Shown here one piece after another: positions 8,897 to 17,184 of a DNA stretch of 64,000 nucleotides. The notes beneath the pieces are model-generated. The model was not told the DNA's origin. It did no database searches and saw only the letters and a list, made by a program, of their open reading frames with translations. The number at the start of each line of letters is the position of its first letter. Positions within the stretch are counted from its first letter, which is position 1. Where the stretch lies: positions 4,007,501 through 4,071,500 of the forward strand of contig NZ_CP083956.1 of NCBI RefSeq assembly GCF_006442795.2, given 5' to 3'. The DNA comes from Mesorhizobium sp. B1-1-8. GTDB taxonomy: Bacteria > Pseudomonadota > Alphaproteobacteria > Rhizobiales > Rhizobiaceae. Made by a program: the position numbers and the translations under genes.

Positions 8897-9130
8897 ATGA
8901 GTGCTGAAACAGCCCTGGCGCAGCTATTGCGCATGATCCACCGTCGCGCGTTGAACTTAGCGGCGCTGCCGGATGATGAAAGAGACCCGCACTACGACAG
9001 GATCCGCCGGTCATGTTGCGGAGCGGCCGAGCATATCGGCCAGAGTCCCGACAATGCAGCCATCACGGCAAACAGCATGGTCGAATTCACCCGCGCAATG
9101 GTCGGGATCATTGAGACGAGCCAGCGGTAA
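8897..9130 (+). CDS. Small hypothetical protein (77 aa)
   Basis: Start taken at ATG 8897 (MSAETALAQLLRMIHRRAL); an upstream in-frame ATG at 8810 adds an arginine/threonine-rich stretch that looks like a shadow. Mostly helical, two adjacent cysteines (RRSCCGAAEH). No known family recognised. It lies in the accessory patch downstream of tRNA-Gln. Confidence 0.45.
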   Translation: MSAETALAQLLRMIHRRALNLAALPDDERDPHYDRIRRSCCGAAEHIGQSPDNAAITANSMVEFTRAMVGIIETSQR

Positions 9131-9316
9131 AGCGGGCGGGGACGATCCATAGAGCGACCGTTCGCCAGCCTTTGGCCGGGCCGATCCCCGCTGCACACTC
9201 CGGCGACATGCTTGAGGTTCTATCCATCGATTAGAGGATGCGGCTATCCGAACAATTCTGTATTTTGCCGGCGAACCGGGTTCGCTTGGTGGGGGGCGTA
9301 AACCGGAGGGCACATC

Positions 9317-9523
9317 ATGCAGATGATGGCAGTTAAGGACTGGTCTTGCGCCTTGAGCGAGGACATAGGTCGGGTGGTCTTGATGATCAATCCTGCCGAG
9401 GGTGAGCCGGTCCTGGCCATGATGACACTCTTCCAGGCCGCAAAAATGGGGCTTGAGCTGCAGTCACCGGAGCTTGTCACACTGTCCGGATCTTCAGCGG
9501 CCAGGCGCTGGGGCCGCTCCTAA
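9317..9523 (+). CDS. Small hypothetical protein (68 aa)
   Basis: Preceded by a good ribosome-binding site (GGAGGG at 9306-9311). The product, MQMMAVKDWSCALSEDIGR and onward, is a compact alpha/beta-looking peptide with a serine-rich tail. No family recognised. The spacing and Shine-Dalgarno make it a likely real gene. Confidence 0.5.
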   Translation: MQMMAVKDWSCALSEDIGRVVLMINPAEGEPVLAMMTLFQAAKMGLELQSPELVTLSGSSAARRWGRS

Positions 9524-9751
9524 TTAATTAGCGTCGATCTGCCTGTCATCGGGGCCTTCAGCGGCCGAATGCCTGTGCCGCTCAAAAATTGCCAGCTTAT
9601 CACTATAGGCAAGCCGCACCCGCGCATGGCACCGTTCACACGTGAACGTCGTGATGCTTTTGACCCAGGAGCCTTTTCTGACCATCGGTGCGAGGCATCG
9701 CGGGCATTGAAACGCCAGGTCCTTGTCGAGGAGGTCGTCGGATAAAACCAT
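9524..9751 (-). CDS. Small zinc-ribbon protein (75 aa)
   Basis: Contains two CxxC knuckles, FQCPRC (Cys16/Cys19) and FTCERC (Cys38/Cys41), 18 residues apart, a classic zinc ribbon. Start taken at ATG 9751 (MVLSDDLLDK); an upstream ATG at 9799 is possible. The tail is charged and probably flexible. A role in nucleic-acid or protein binding is plausible but not shown. It ends one base after the preceding small gene on the other strand. Confidence 0.55.
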   Translation of the reverse strand: MVLSDDLLDKDLAFQCPRCLAPMVRKGSWVKSITTFTCERCHARVRLAYSDKLAIFERHRHSAAEGPDDRQIDAN

Positions 9752-9952
9752 TCCATCTTCTCTGAAGATGAAAGGGTCCTGCAAGACCGGTGCCAGCACT
9801 TTCGTCCCGAAATGCGACAGCTCGTCAGGATTGGTACAGGCGTTCCAATTCCTCCTTCCGACACCGATCTATTTGGTCATTAGCGGCGACAGGGCACGGT
9901 CGAGATCCCGCGCCCCTTCGAACCAGCGCCGGTCGCCACAAAAATGCCAAGC

Positions 9953-11386
9953 CTACTCCGCCGCCTCGTACCCCGCGATGCCCTTGATCTCGAGGAAATC
10001 CTCCAGCCCGTATTCGGCATATTCGCGGCCGTTGCCTGACTGTTTGTAGCCGCCGAAGGGCAGGCCGGCGTCCCAGGCCGGGTAGTTGATGTAGACACTG
10101 CCGGAGCGCATGCGGGCCGCAACCTGGCGCGCCTTCTCGATGTCCCTGGCCTGGATGTAGGAGGCAAGGCCGAAGACGGTGTCGTTGGCCTGCTCGACCG
10201 CCTGCTCGACGGTGTCATAGGGCATGATCGACAGCACCGGCCCGAAGATCTCTTCCTTCGCAATCCGCATGTCGTGCGTGACGTTGCCGAAGACCGTCGG
10301 GCGGACGAAGTAGCCGCGGTTGAGCTCGGCCGGGCGGCCGGGGCCGCCGGCCACCAGCGTGGCGCCCTCGTCGATGCCGCTCTGGATCAAAGCTTGAATC
10401 TTGTCGAACTGGGCCTGGCTGACCACCGGGCCGAGCTTCGATCCGGGCGCGTCGGCCGGGCCGACGGTGAATTTTTCCGCCGCCGTTTTGGCATAACCGG
10501 CAGCCTCGTCATGACGGTCGCGCGGCACGAACATGCGGGTCGGCGCGTTGCAGGACTGGCCGCTGTTGCCGAAGCAGCCGGCCACCCCCTTGGCGACGGC
10601 CTTGGCGAGGTCGACATCGGGGAACAGGATGTTGGCCGACTTGCCGCCGAGTTCCTGATGCACGCGCTTGACCGTATCGGCGGCCGCCTTGGCGACCTGG
10701 ATGCCCGCGCGGGTCGAACCCGTAAACGACATCATGTCGACATCCGGGTGGCTGGCCAGCGCCTGGCCGACGGTCGGGCCGTCGCCGTTGACGAGGTTGA
10801 ACACGCCCTTCGGCACGCCGGCCTCCTCGATGATCTCGGCGAAGATGATGGCGTCGAGCGGCGCGATTTCGGACGGCTTCAGCACCATGGTGCAGCCGGC
10901 GGCGAGCGCCGGGCCGACCTTGCAGGTGATCTGGTTGAGCGGCCAGTTCCACGGCGTGATCATGCCGACGACGCCGATCGGCTCCTTGACGATAAGGGAC
11001 GAGCCTTTGACATGGCGGAACTGAAAGGACTTCAGCACCTCCGCCATCTTTTCCAGATGCGCCTGGCCGACGCCGACCTGGCTGTCCAGCGCCATCTGGC
11101 GCGGCGCGCCCATCTCGCGCGAGACGGCAAGCGCCAGATCCTTGCTGCGCTTCTTGTAGACCTCTACGACGCGGTTGAGGATATAGAGCCGCTCCTCGAC
11201 CGACGTGAAGCCAAACGTGCTGAAGGCGCGCCTGGCGGCGGCCACGGCCCTGTCGACATCGGGTTTGGTGCCGAGCGAAATCTGCGCGAAAGCGTCCTCG
11301 TTCGAGGGGTCGATAACGTCGAAATTGTTCGGCACCACCGGATTGACCCAGGCGCCATCGATATAGAATTGCAGATTGTGTGACAT
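9953..11386 (-). CDS. NAD(P)-dependent aldehyde dehydrogenase
   Basis: Oxidises an aldehyde to the acid; the substrate is not evident. The 477-residue protein is full length. It has the nucleotide-binding and catalytic signatures ITPWNWPLN (Asn near 146), MVLKPSE (Lys170), FTGSTRAG, QELGGKSAN (general base Glu245) and GNSGQSCNAPTR (catalytic Cys279). GGAG sits just upstream of the ATG. It stands alone on the minus strand; no cofactor or transporter gene adjoins it, so assignment to a pathway would be guesswork. Confidence 0.92.
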   Translation of the reverse strand: MSHNLQFYIDGAWVNPVVPNNFDVIDPSNEDAFAQISLGTKPDVDRAVAAARRAFSTFGFTSVEERLYILNRVVEVYKKRSKDLALAVSREMGAPRQMALDSQVGVGQAHLEKMAEVLKSFQFRHVKGSSLIVKEPIGVVGMITPWNWPLNQITCKVGPALAAGCTMVLKPSEIAPLDAIIFAEIIEEAGVPKGVFNLVNGDGPTVGQALASHPDVDMMSFTGSTRAGIQVAKAAADTVKRVHQELGGKSANILFPDVDLAKAVAKGVAGCFGNSGQSCNAPTRMFVPRDRHDEAAGYAKTAAEKFTVGPADAPGSKLGPVVSQAQFDKIQALIQSGIDEGATLVAGGPGRPAELNRGYFVRPTVFGNVTHDMRIAKEEIFGPVLSIMPYDTVEQAVEQANDTVFGLASYIQARDIEKARQVAARMRSGSVYINYPAWDAGLPFGGYKQSGNGREYAEYGLEDFLEIKGIAGYEAAE

Positions 11387-11527
11387 GGCTTCTCTCCCGG
11401 CGGGTCGCGACGGCTCAAAAATTGTGATGGGGTGTCGTTTCGCGTCAGAGATAACGACGCGGCAAGTGCGATGTCAAACGCAGGCGCGGGCGATTGAGCC
11501 GGATTAACCATAGCCCCGGCAACGCCA

Positions 11528-11863
11528 TCAGTGAGGCCTCGAACGATGATCTTTTGGGTCTTCCAAACCCGCGTTGACAAGCCTTCGGCGCAGAAGGCGC
11601 ACCCAATCGTTCCCTTCATCCCGAAGCATGTCCCACATTGGCCATCCGGGAGCCTTCTCGACCGCATGCAGAATGGTCCAATTGAGCCCGTAGGCGGTAT
11701 CACCTTCGGCGGGCAGCAACGATATCAGCGCGCTGACATCCTCCACGGACAAAGGAAGAATGACGGATTCGATGCACATTTGCGCGACCGTAATTTGCTC
11801 GAAAGCGAGATTGTCAGTCAATTTCGGAGCAACCTTGCAAAGATTTCTGACGGCATCCTGCAT
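11528..11863 (-). CDS. Hypothetical protein (111 aa)
   Basis: ATG at 11863 is preceded by GGAGG nine bases upstream. The product (MQDAVRNLCKVAPKLTDNL) is acidic-hydrophobic, probably all-helical, containing GLNWTILHAVEKAPGWPMW. That pattern suggests a small helical-repeat-like or immunity-type protein, but I recognise no family. Isolated gene in a lower-GC stretch. Confidence 0.5.
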   Translation of the reverse strand: MQDAVRNLCKVAPKLTDNLAFEQITVAQMCIESVILPLSVEDVSALISLLPAEGDTAYGLNWTILHAVEKAPGWPMWDMLRDEGNDWVRLLRRRLVNAGLEDPKDHRSRPH

Positions 11864-11990
11864 TATGCCTGCCTCCGTGCATACGCCCGATACGTTGAAT
11901 GGCCATGCTTACGAGTGACAACAGTTTGCTTGAAAAGCTTTTCTCGTCAGCAAGCAAGATTTCTCGTGGCAAACCAGCGCTGAAGCTCGC

Positions 11991-12488
11991 CTAATCCTCA
12001 AAGGAACTCGACAAGACATAGATGGACGCCAGCTTTTCGATGCCGGCCTGGTCTTCCTTGTCGAAACGGCCGGGCGTCGGGCTGTCGAGGTCGAGCACGC
12101 CGAAGACGCCTTCCTCGTCGCGCAGCAGTACGACCAGCTCCGAGCGCGAGTCGGCATCGCAGGCGATGTGGCCAGGGAAGTCGTGCACATCCTTGACCAG
12201 CATCGACATGCCGAGATCGACGGCGGTGCCGCAGACACCCTTGCCGACGGCAATGCGCACGCAGGCCGGCTTGCCCTGGAACGGTCCGAGCACCAGTTCC
12301 TCGTCCGACGCCAGGAAATAGAAGCCGGCCCAGTTGAGGTCCGGCACCATCTGATAGATCAGAGCAGCGGTGTTCGCGGCATTGGCGATCGAGTCGCGCT
12401 CGCCCTCCAGCAGCGCCTTCAATTGCACGGCAAGCTCCTTGTAGAAGGCTGGCTTGTCGCTCGTGTCGATGGCGGTTGCCGCAAACAT
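11991..12488 (-). CDS. msrC: Free methionine-(R)-sulfoxide reductase (GAF domain)
   Basis: Reduces free L-methionine-(R)-sulfoxide using thioredoxin; cytosolic. 165 residues forming one GAF domain, with WAGFYFL and the three conserved cysteines at Cys76, Cys86 and Cys110. These have exactly the spacing (10 and 24) of the E. coli fRMsr catalytic/resolving set Cys84/94/118 (numbers from recall). Start taken at ATG 12488 with GGAG upstream; the longer frame from 12704 overlaps the divergent regulator and is rejected. Confidence 0.88.
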   Translation of the reverse strand: MFAATAIDTSDKPAFYKELAVQLKALLEGERDSIANAANTAALIYQMVPDLNWAGFYFLASDEELVLGPFQGKPACVRIAVGKGVCGTAVDLGMSMLVKDVHDFPGHIACDADSRSELVVLLRDEEGVFGVLDLDSPTPGRFDKEDQAGIEKLASIYVLSSSFED

Positions 12489-12543
12489 CGTGTCGTGTCT
12501 CCGTTGCCAGTGCGCCGAAACGCCCGCTAAGCTTCTGCCACCA

Positions 12544-13557
12544 ATGACGCCGCCGGGAAAGCCTGTCGTGAACGCCACCGATCGAAAGCGCAACAGGCCG
12601 GAGCCCGTGCCGAGCGAGACTCCCCTCACCTTCGCCGTGCTGGTCTTTCCGGGCTTTCCGATGATGGCGTTTTCTTCCGTCATCGAGCCTTTGCGCGCCG
12701 CCAATGTGCTGGCCAGGCGCGACTGCTACCGCTGGGTGATCGTCGGTGCCGACGAGGGCACGGTCGAGGCCTCGAACGGCGTCGTCATCCAGCCCGGCTT
12801 CTCGGCCTCCGATGCACCGAAGGTCGACCGCATCGTCGTCTGCTCCGGCGGCGATGCCGACCATGTCGTGGCCGACGAGGCGATGAGCTGGATCCGCAAA
12901 AGCCTGCGCAACGGCGCCCATATCGGCGCGGTGGCCGACGCTGCCTTTTTCCTGGCGCGCGCCGGCCTGCTCGACGGTCACGCCTGCACCTTGCACTGGA
13001 CCAGCCAGGCGGCCTTCACCGAGGCGTTCCCCGATATCGAACTGCGGCGCGATCTCTTCGTCATCGACCGCAAGCGCTTCACCTCGGCCGGCGGCGTCGG
13101 CAGTCTCGACATGATGCTGGAGATCATCGCCCGCGATTACGGCGCCGAGATCGCCGCTGGTGTCGCGGAATGGTTCGTGCACAGCCCGCTGCGGTCAAGC
13201 GTCGACCGCAAGCTGATGCCGCTGCGCCTGCGCACCGGGGTGCAGAACGAACTGGTGCTGTCGGCCATCGCCATCATGGAGGACGCGGTGGAGGAGCGGC
13301 TCGGCATGGCGGAACTGGCGACAAGGCTTGGCGTGTCGCCCGACAAGCTCGAGCGCAATTTCCGCGCCGAGCTCGACATCTCGCCCAACGGCTACTATCG
13401 GCGACTCAGGCTGAAACGCGCCGCCGATTTGCTGGCGCATTCGACCCTGATGGTCCGCGACGTGGCACTGGCCTGCGGCTTTGCCTCGATGTCGAGTTTC
13501 GCGCGGGCTTTTCGCGAGGAGCATGGGCACGCGCCGAAGGCGACGCGACGGCATTAA
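12544..13557 (+). CDS. GlxA-family AraC-type transcriptional regulator
   Basis: 337 residues. The N-terminal DJ-1/PfpI-like domain starts TFAVLVFPGFPMMAFSSVIEPLRAAN and contains GAHIGAVADAAFFLARAGLLDGHACTLHW. The C-terminal double helix-turn-helix AraC domain contains MAELATRLGVSPDKLERNF and VRDVALACGFASMSSFARAF. Relatives control catabolism of betaine-type and other nitrogen compounds (for example GbdR). Its position just ahead of the four-gene set at 13.9-18.8 kb suggests it regulates that set. ATG 12544 is chosen because codons before it overlap the divergent msrC gene. Confidence 0.9.
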   Translation: MTPPGKPVVNATDRKRNRPEPVPSETPLTFAVLVFPGFPMMAFSSVIEPLRAANVLARRDCYRWVIVGADEGTVEASNGVVIQPGFSASDAPKVDRIVVCSGGDADHVVADEAMSWIRKSLRNGAHIGAVADAAFFLARAGLLDGHACTLHWTSQAAFTEAFPDIELRRDLFVIDRKRFTSAGGVGSLDMMLEIIARDYGAEIAAGVAEWFVHSPLRSSVDRKLMPLRLRTGVQNELVLSAIAIMEDAVEERLGMAELATRLGVSPDKLERNFRAELDISPNGYYRRLRLKRAADLLAHSTLMVRDVALACGFASMSSFARAFREEHGHAPKATRRH

Positions 13558-13581
13558 GGCGGAGTGGCGCAGTCCCCTCTT

Positions 13582-13788
13582 TCGTCATCCACGGGCGGAG
13601 CGGGAGCGAAGCGGACGCGCAGACCCGAGGATCCATTCCGTGACCTTCGAGCGGCACAGCGGTGCAGAATTGGGAGCACAGTATAAGAGGATTTTCTGCA
13701 CCGTTTTCATTCTACGGCCTACGTCACGGTATGGATTCTAGGGTCTGCGCGCGTCGCTTCGCTCCTTGCTCTGCCCTAGAATGACGAA
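13582..13788. repeat. Family C long inverted intergenic repeat
   Basis: The two arms are near mirror images: 13582-13640 (TCGTCATCCACGGGCGGAGC, GACGCGCAGACCC, CCATTCCGTGACC) and 13722-13788 (GTCACGGTATGG, GGGTCTGCGCGCGTC, CCCTAGAATGACGA). About 80 bases of unrelated DNA lie between. It fills the 323-base gap between the GlxA regulator and the M24 gene; no gene is seen there. It may form a large hairpin and separate the two transcripts. Confidence 0.75.
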
Positions 13789-13880
13789 GTCGTTGATGCG
13801 GCGCTCAGCACAACATCTGCGGAATGCCGCACAAGCTCAAAACCCGGCCCGGCTATGTTCGCCAAGAACAGGAGGCACCC

Positions 13881-15185
13881 ATGAGCATCGTCGTATTCGA
13901 CCCGGACAGCACCGAAGACGTCGACTTCAAGGATCGCATGCGCCATCCGGCAGCGGCCGATCCGGCCGGCGGCATGTGGCTCTCCGACACCGAGCCGTCC
14001 TTCATCGACGCCGATGCCCTGCGCAAGGGGCGGCTGGCCAAATTGCGCGGCTGGATGCGCGAGGCGGGGTATGGCGGCGTGGTGCTGTTCGACCCTTACA
14101 ACCAGCGCTACGCCACCGGCTCCCGCAACATGTTCGGCTATTTCCTGCGCAACTCGACCCGCTACTTCTTCATCCCCACCGAAGGGCCGATCGTGCTGTT
14201 CGAGTATCCGCAGAGTTACCATGTCTCGATGGTGCTCGATACGATCGACGAGGCGCGGCCGTCCAAGCTGGTCTGGTCGTCGGTCTCGGGCCGCGACGAC
14301 GAGACCGCCGGGCCATTCGCCGACGAGATCGCCGAACTGCTCAAAAAGCACGGCGGCGGCTCGATGAAGCTCGGGCTCGACCGCTGCAGCCATTTGCAGG
14401 CGCTGGCTTTGGAAAAGCGCGGCTGCGAGGTGCGCGATTGCCAGGGCGAAATTCTCGCCGTGCGCGCGGTGAAGACGCCGGAGGAAGTTAAATGCCTGCA
14501 GGTGTCGATGGCCGGCGCTGAAGCCGCGGTGGCGGCGGTGCGCGAGGCGATCAAGCCAGGCGTTTCCGAAAACGAGCTGTTCGCCATCATGTATGGCGAG
14601 GTGATCCGCCAGGGCGGCGAGTTCATCGAGACGCGCCTGCTCACCTCGGGCCAGCGCACCAATCCGTGGTTCAACGAAGCGAGCGGGCGCAAGATCAGAC
14701 CGGGCGAATTGCTGGCGCTCGATACCGACACGATCGGCTGCTACGGCTATTACTCCGACTTCTCGCGCACTTTCCGCTGCGGGCCGGGCAAGCCGACCGC
14801 CTACCAGAAGTCGCTCTACCGCATGGCGCACGACCAGGTTCAGCACAACATCTCGATCGTGAAGCCCGGCATGGCCTTCCGCGAGATCGCCGAGAGGGCG
14901 TGGAAGATCCCGGACCGCTTCGTCGACCAGCGCTACACCTCGGTCATGCACGGCGTCGGCATGCATGGCGAAACGCCGTTCATCGCGCATGCCATGGATT
15001 ACGAGACCTATGGCCGCGACGGCATCATCGTGCCGGGCATGGTGGTCAGCGTCGAAAGTTATATCGGCGAGAAAGGCGGGCGCGAGGGCGTCAAGCTGGA
15101 GGACGAGATCCTGATCACCGAGACGGGAACGGAGCTCCTGTCGCGCTTTCCTTACGAGGACGAGTTCCTTGACGGGCAGGCTTGA
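13881..15185 (+). CDS. M24-family metalloenzyme, DddP-like
   Basis: 434 residues with the pita-bread fold of methionine/proline aminopeptidases. The whole sequence tracks DMSP lyase DddP: YGGVVLFDPYNQRYATGSRNM, GGEFIETRLLTSGQRTNPWF and SVMHGVGMHGETPF have direct DddP counterparts. Putative metal ligands are Asp281, Asp283, Asp293, His357, Glu392 and Glu407. Their spacing (2, 10, 64, 35, 15) is identical to DddP 295/297/307/371/406/421 (recalled). The tyrosine before the His motif (Tyr352) is kept, but the DddP catalytic Asp377 position is Gly363, followed by Glu364. It is therefore probably not a standard DMSP lyase; a hydrolase of a betaine- or amide-type compound is possible. GGAGG at 13871 sets the start. 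First gene of a likely operon with the two hydrolases downstream. Confidence 0.85.
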   Translation: MSIVVFDPDSTEDVDFKDRMRHPAAADPAGGMWLSDTEPSFIDADALRKGRLAKLRGWMREAGYGGVVLFDPYNQRYATGSRNMFGYFLRNSTRYFFIPTEGPIVLFEYPQSYHVSMVLDTIDEARPSKLVWSSVSGRDDETAGPFADEIAELLKKHGGGSMKLGLDRCSHLQALALEKRGCEVRDCQGEILAVRAVKTPEEVKCLQVSMAGAEAAVAAVREAIKPGVSENELFAIMYGEVIRQGGEFIETRLLTSGQRTNPWFNEASGRKIRPGELLALDTDTIGCYGYYSDFSRTFRCGPGKPTAYQKSLYRMAHDQVQHNISIVKPGMAFREIAERAWKIPDRFVDQRYTSVMHGVGMHGETPFIAHAMDYETYGRDGIIVPGMVVSVESYIGEKGGREGVKLEDEILITETGTELLSRFPYEDEFLDGQA

Positions 15186-15206
15186 GGCGGGCATAGGCGC
15201 ATTTGC

Positions 15207-15884
15207 ATGAAAAGTCCCATCTCCATCCGGCGCGGCACGGTGGCCGCGGTGTTCGTCGATCTCCAGGAGGAGCATCGCAAGGACGAGCGCTATCTGGTCG
15301 AAGGCTTTGCCGACATTCTCGCCAATGTCCGGCGCCTGCAGGCGGCGGCGCGGCGCAATTTCGTGCCGCTCTACCATTTTGCCTATATCGTCGACCTCGC
15401 CGAAGCGCGGCCGTTCCATCCGGTCGACGCCGGCGGCAAGTCGGCCTTCTCCGACAAGGACGATCCGCTGACGGCGATCTGCCATGAGGTTGCGCCGCAG
15501 GACGGCGAAGCCATGCTGGTCAAGCAGGAAGCAAGCGCATTCGGCACAAACGACTTCGCCAAAAAAATCAAGGCGTCGGGCATCGAATGGCTGATCATTG
15601 CCGGCGTCTGGACCGAAGCGTGCATCGACGCCACGGTGAAGGACGCGGTGGCACGCGGTTTTCGCGTGCTCCTGGTAAAAGATGCCTGCGGCAGCGGCAG
15701 CATTGCCATGCACCAGACCGGCATCCTCAACCTGGCGAACCGGCTCTATGGCGGCGCCGTCACCAACACGCTCGACGCCTGCCGGCTGATGGCCGGCGAC
15801 ACGGTGAACGTGTGGCAGGTCGAAGGCTCGGTGCCGCTGCGCTTCACCTTCGAGAACGCGGCGCAACTCTACGCCGAGCTCTGA
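15207..15884 (+). CDS. Isochorismatase-family cysteine hydrolase
   Basis: 225 residues of the nicotinamidase/isochorismatase fold. The triad is visible: Asp18 in VFVDLQ, Lys106 in LVKQEASAF, and the nucleophile Cys139 in GVWTEACI, followed by VKDAVARGFRVLLVKDACGS. Members hydrolyse amides such as nicotinamide, N-carbamoylsarcosine or ureidoacrylate; the substrate here is unknown. It begins 21 bases after the M24 gene and ends six bases before the alpha/beta hydrolase, so the three probably share one mRNA. An amide or ester of an unusual nitrogen compound is a reasonable guess for the pathway. Confidence 0.88.
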   Translation: MKSPISIRRGTVAAVFVDLQEEHRKDERYLVEGFADILANVRRLQAAARRNFVPLYHFAYIVDLAEARPFHPVDAGGKSAFSDKDDPLTAICHEVAPQDGEAMLVKQEASAFGTNDFAKKIKASGIEWLIIAGVWTEACIDATVKDAVARGFRVLLVKDACGSGSIAMHQTGILNLANRLYGGAVTNTLDACRLMAGDTVNVWQVEGSVPLRFTFENAAQLYAEL

Positions 15885-15890
15885 CGCGCG

Positions 15891-16934
15891 ATGGCCGGCG
15901 ATCCGCCCGATCCGGCCAGGCGCGGTAAATACGCCGACCGGCTCGATGCGGACCTCTGGGATTACATCGACCGGGTCAATGCCTGGTACCCGCCTGAGAT
16001 CCTAGCTGCGCCGATCGCCGAGCAGCGCGCGGTCTATGACAAAATGTGCGCGGCGTTCCACCAGGAGCGTCCGCCGGGTGTGATCGCCAACGACTGCCTC
16101 GCCGTCACGCCGGCACACGCCATCCCGGTCAGACGCTATCGCATGGCGGACAAATCGGCAGCGGCGGTCGTCGTCTACTACCACGGCGGCGGCTTCGTGC
16201 TCGGCGGCCTCGACAGCCATGACGAGATCTGCGCCGAGATCTGCGCCGACACCGGCTTCGAGGTGGTCTCCGCCGATTACCGCCTGGCGCCGGAACATCC
16301 GCATCCGGCTTCCTTCGACGACGCGCTGGCCGTGTTCGAATGGACGACGGCGACCAGCGCATTGCCGATCGTGCTTTGCGGCGAAAGCGCCGGCGGCAAC
16401 ATTGCCGCGGCGGTGGCGCAGGCGACACGCCGGCATCCGCGCCGCGCCGTCGGTCAGATGCTGATCTATCCCGGCCTCGGCGGCGATCAGACGGACCGCT
16501 CCTACATCGAGCATGCCGAAGCGCCGCTGCTGACGCTTGCCGATATCGACTTCTACCACCGCATCCGGTCCGGTCCGGGGTGGACAGCGGACGACGCGAC
16601 GTTCTCGCCGCTCAAGGACAGCGATTTCTCCGGCCTGCCGCCGACCGTCATCGTCACCGCCGAATGTGATCCACTGTCCTCCGACGGCGAGGCTTATCGC
16701 GACCGCATCGTCGCCGCCGGCGGGCGGGCTGTGTGGCGCGAGGAGCCGCGCCTGGTGCACAGCTTCCTCCGCGCCCGGACCACGGTGCCGCGCGCGGCGG
16801 AGGCGTTTAGGCGGATTATCAGCGACATCGCAATGCTGGGCGCCAGCGAGGGAGCGCTGATCTCTCCCCTCGTGGGGGAGATGGCCGGCAGGCCAGAGGG
16901 GGGCGCGAAGGATCGCGACCTTTCGGCTTCCTAA
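15891..16934 (+). CDS. HSL-type alpha/beta hydrolase (esterase/lipase)
   Basis: 347 residues of the hormone-sensitive-lipase family, cytosolic. The oxyanion motif is HGGGF (98-102), the nucleophile elbow GESAGG (Ser166), then the acid ECDPL (Asp260) and LVHSF (His290), a complete catalytic triad. Likely cleaves a short-chain ester or lactone. The last ~27 residues (ALISPLVGEMAGRPEGGAKD and beyond) are translated from the family B repeat starting at 16858, so the native C-terminus was probably near residue 320. Third gene of the M24 operon. Confidence 0.9.
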   Translation: MAGDPPDPARRGKYADRLDADLWDYIDRVNAWYPPEILAAPIAEQRAVYDKMCAAFHQERPPGVIANDCLAVTPAHAIPVRRYRMADKSAAAVVVYYHGGGFVLGGLDSHDEICAEICADTGFEVVSADYRLAPEHPHPASFDDALAVFEWTTATSALPIVLCGESAGGNIAAAVAQATRRHPRRAVGQMLIYPGLGGDQTDRSYIEHAEAPLLTLADIDFYHRIRSGPGWTADDATFSPLKDSDFSGLPPTVIVTAECDPLSSDGEAYRDRIVAAGGRAVWREEPRLVHSFLRARTTVPRAAEAFRRIISDIAMLGASEGALISPLVGEMAGRPEGGAKDRDLSAS

Positions 16935-17033
16935 CATCCAAATCAGTTGCGAAGGCAGTCCCAATCGATTGAGACGCCGGCGGGACAGCGCCCCTCTCTG
17001 TCCTGCCGGACATCTCCCCCACAAGGGGGAGAT
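16858..17033. repeat. Family B palindromic repeat, copy 1
   Basis: The ends are mirror hairpins (GATCTCTCCCC...GGGGGAGAT and CATCTCCCCCACAAGGGGGA). Internal words are GGCCAGAGGGGGGCG and its inverse CGCCCCTCTCTGTCCTGCC. It starts inside the alpha/beta hydrolase gene and supplies that gene's stop codon. Other copies lie at 44199-44373, 49358-50818 (split by an IS) and 62061-62220. Confidence 0.85.
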
Positions 17034-17184
17034 TGGCTGTGTCAACGTGCTGCGGAACAGCGCACAAGAACTGCGGAAAACAAGACATTTCGCGGCGTAA
17101 AGCGGCCCTATCATTCCCCAAAGGCAGTGGCGGCCCCCCGCGTTTGGCGGCCACCGGGACGCCCCAACAAAAGAGGGAACAACG

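Noticed and set aside
11991..12704. Longer 237-aa version of the methionine sulfoxide reductase
   Set aside because: The extra 72 residues overlap the divergent GlxA regulator gene and do not resemble the GAF family. ATG 12488 has a ribosome-binding site.
13881..15185. Calling the M24 protein a DMSP lyase (dddP)
   Set aside because: The overall match and metal ligands fit, but the catalytic Asp position is Gly, so the name would overstate the evidence.
13776..15866. 696-aa minus-strand frame opposite the M24 and cysteine hydrolase genes
   Set aside because: Antisense shadow of two genes with complete active sites; composition is that of a reversed high-GC coding region.
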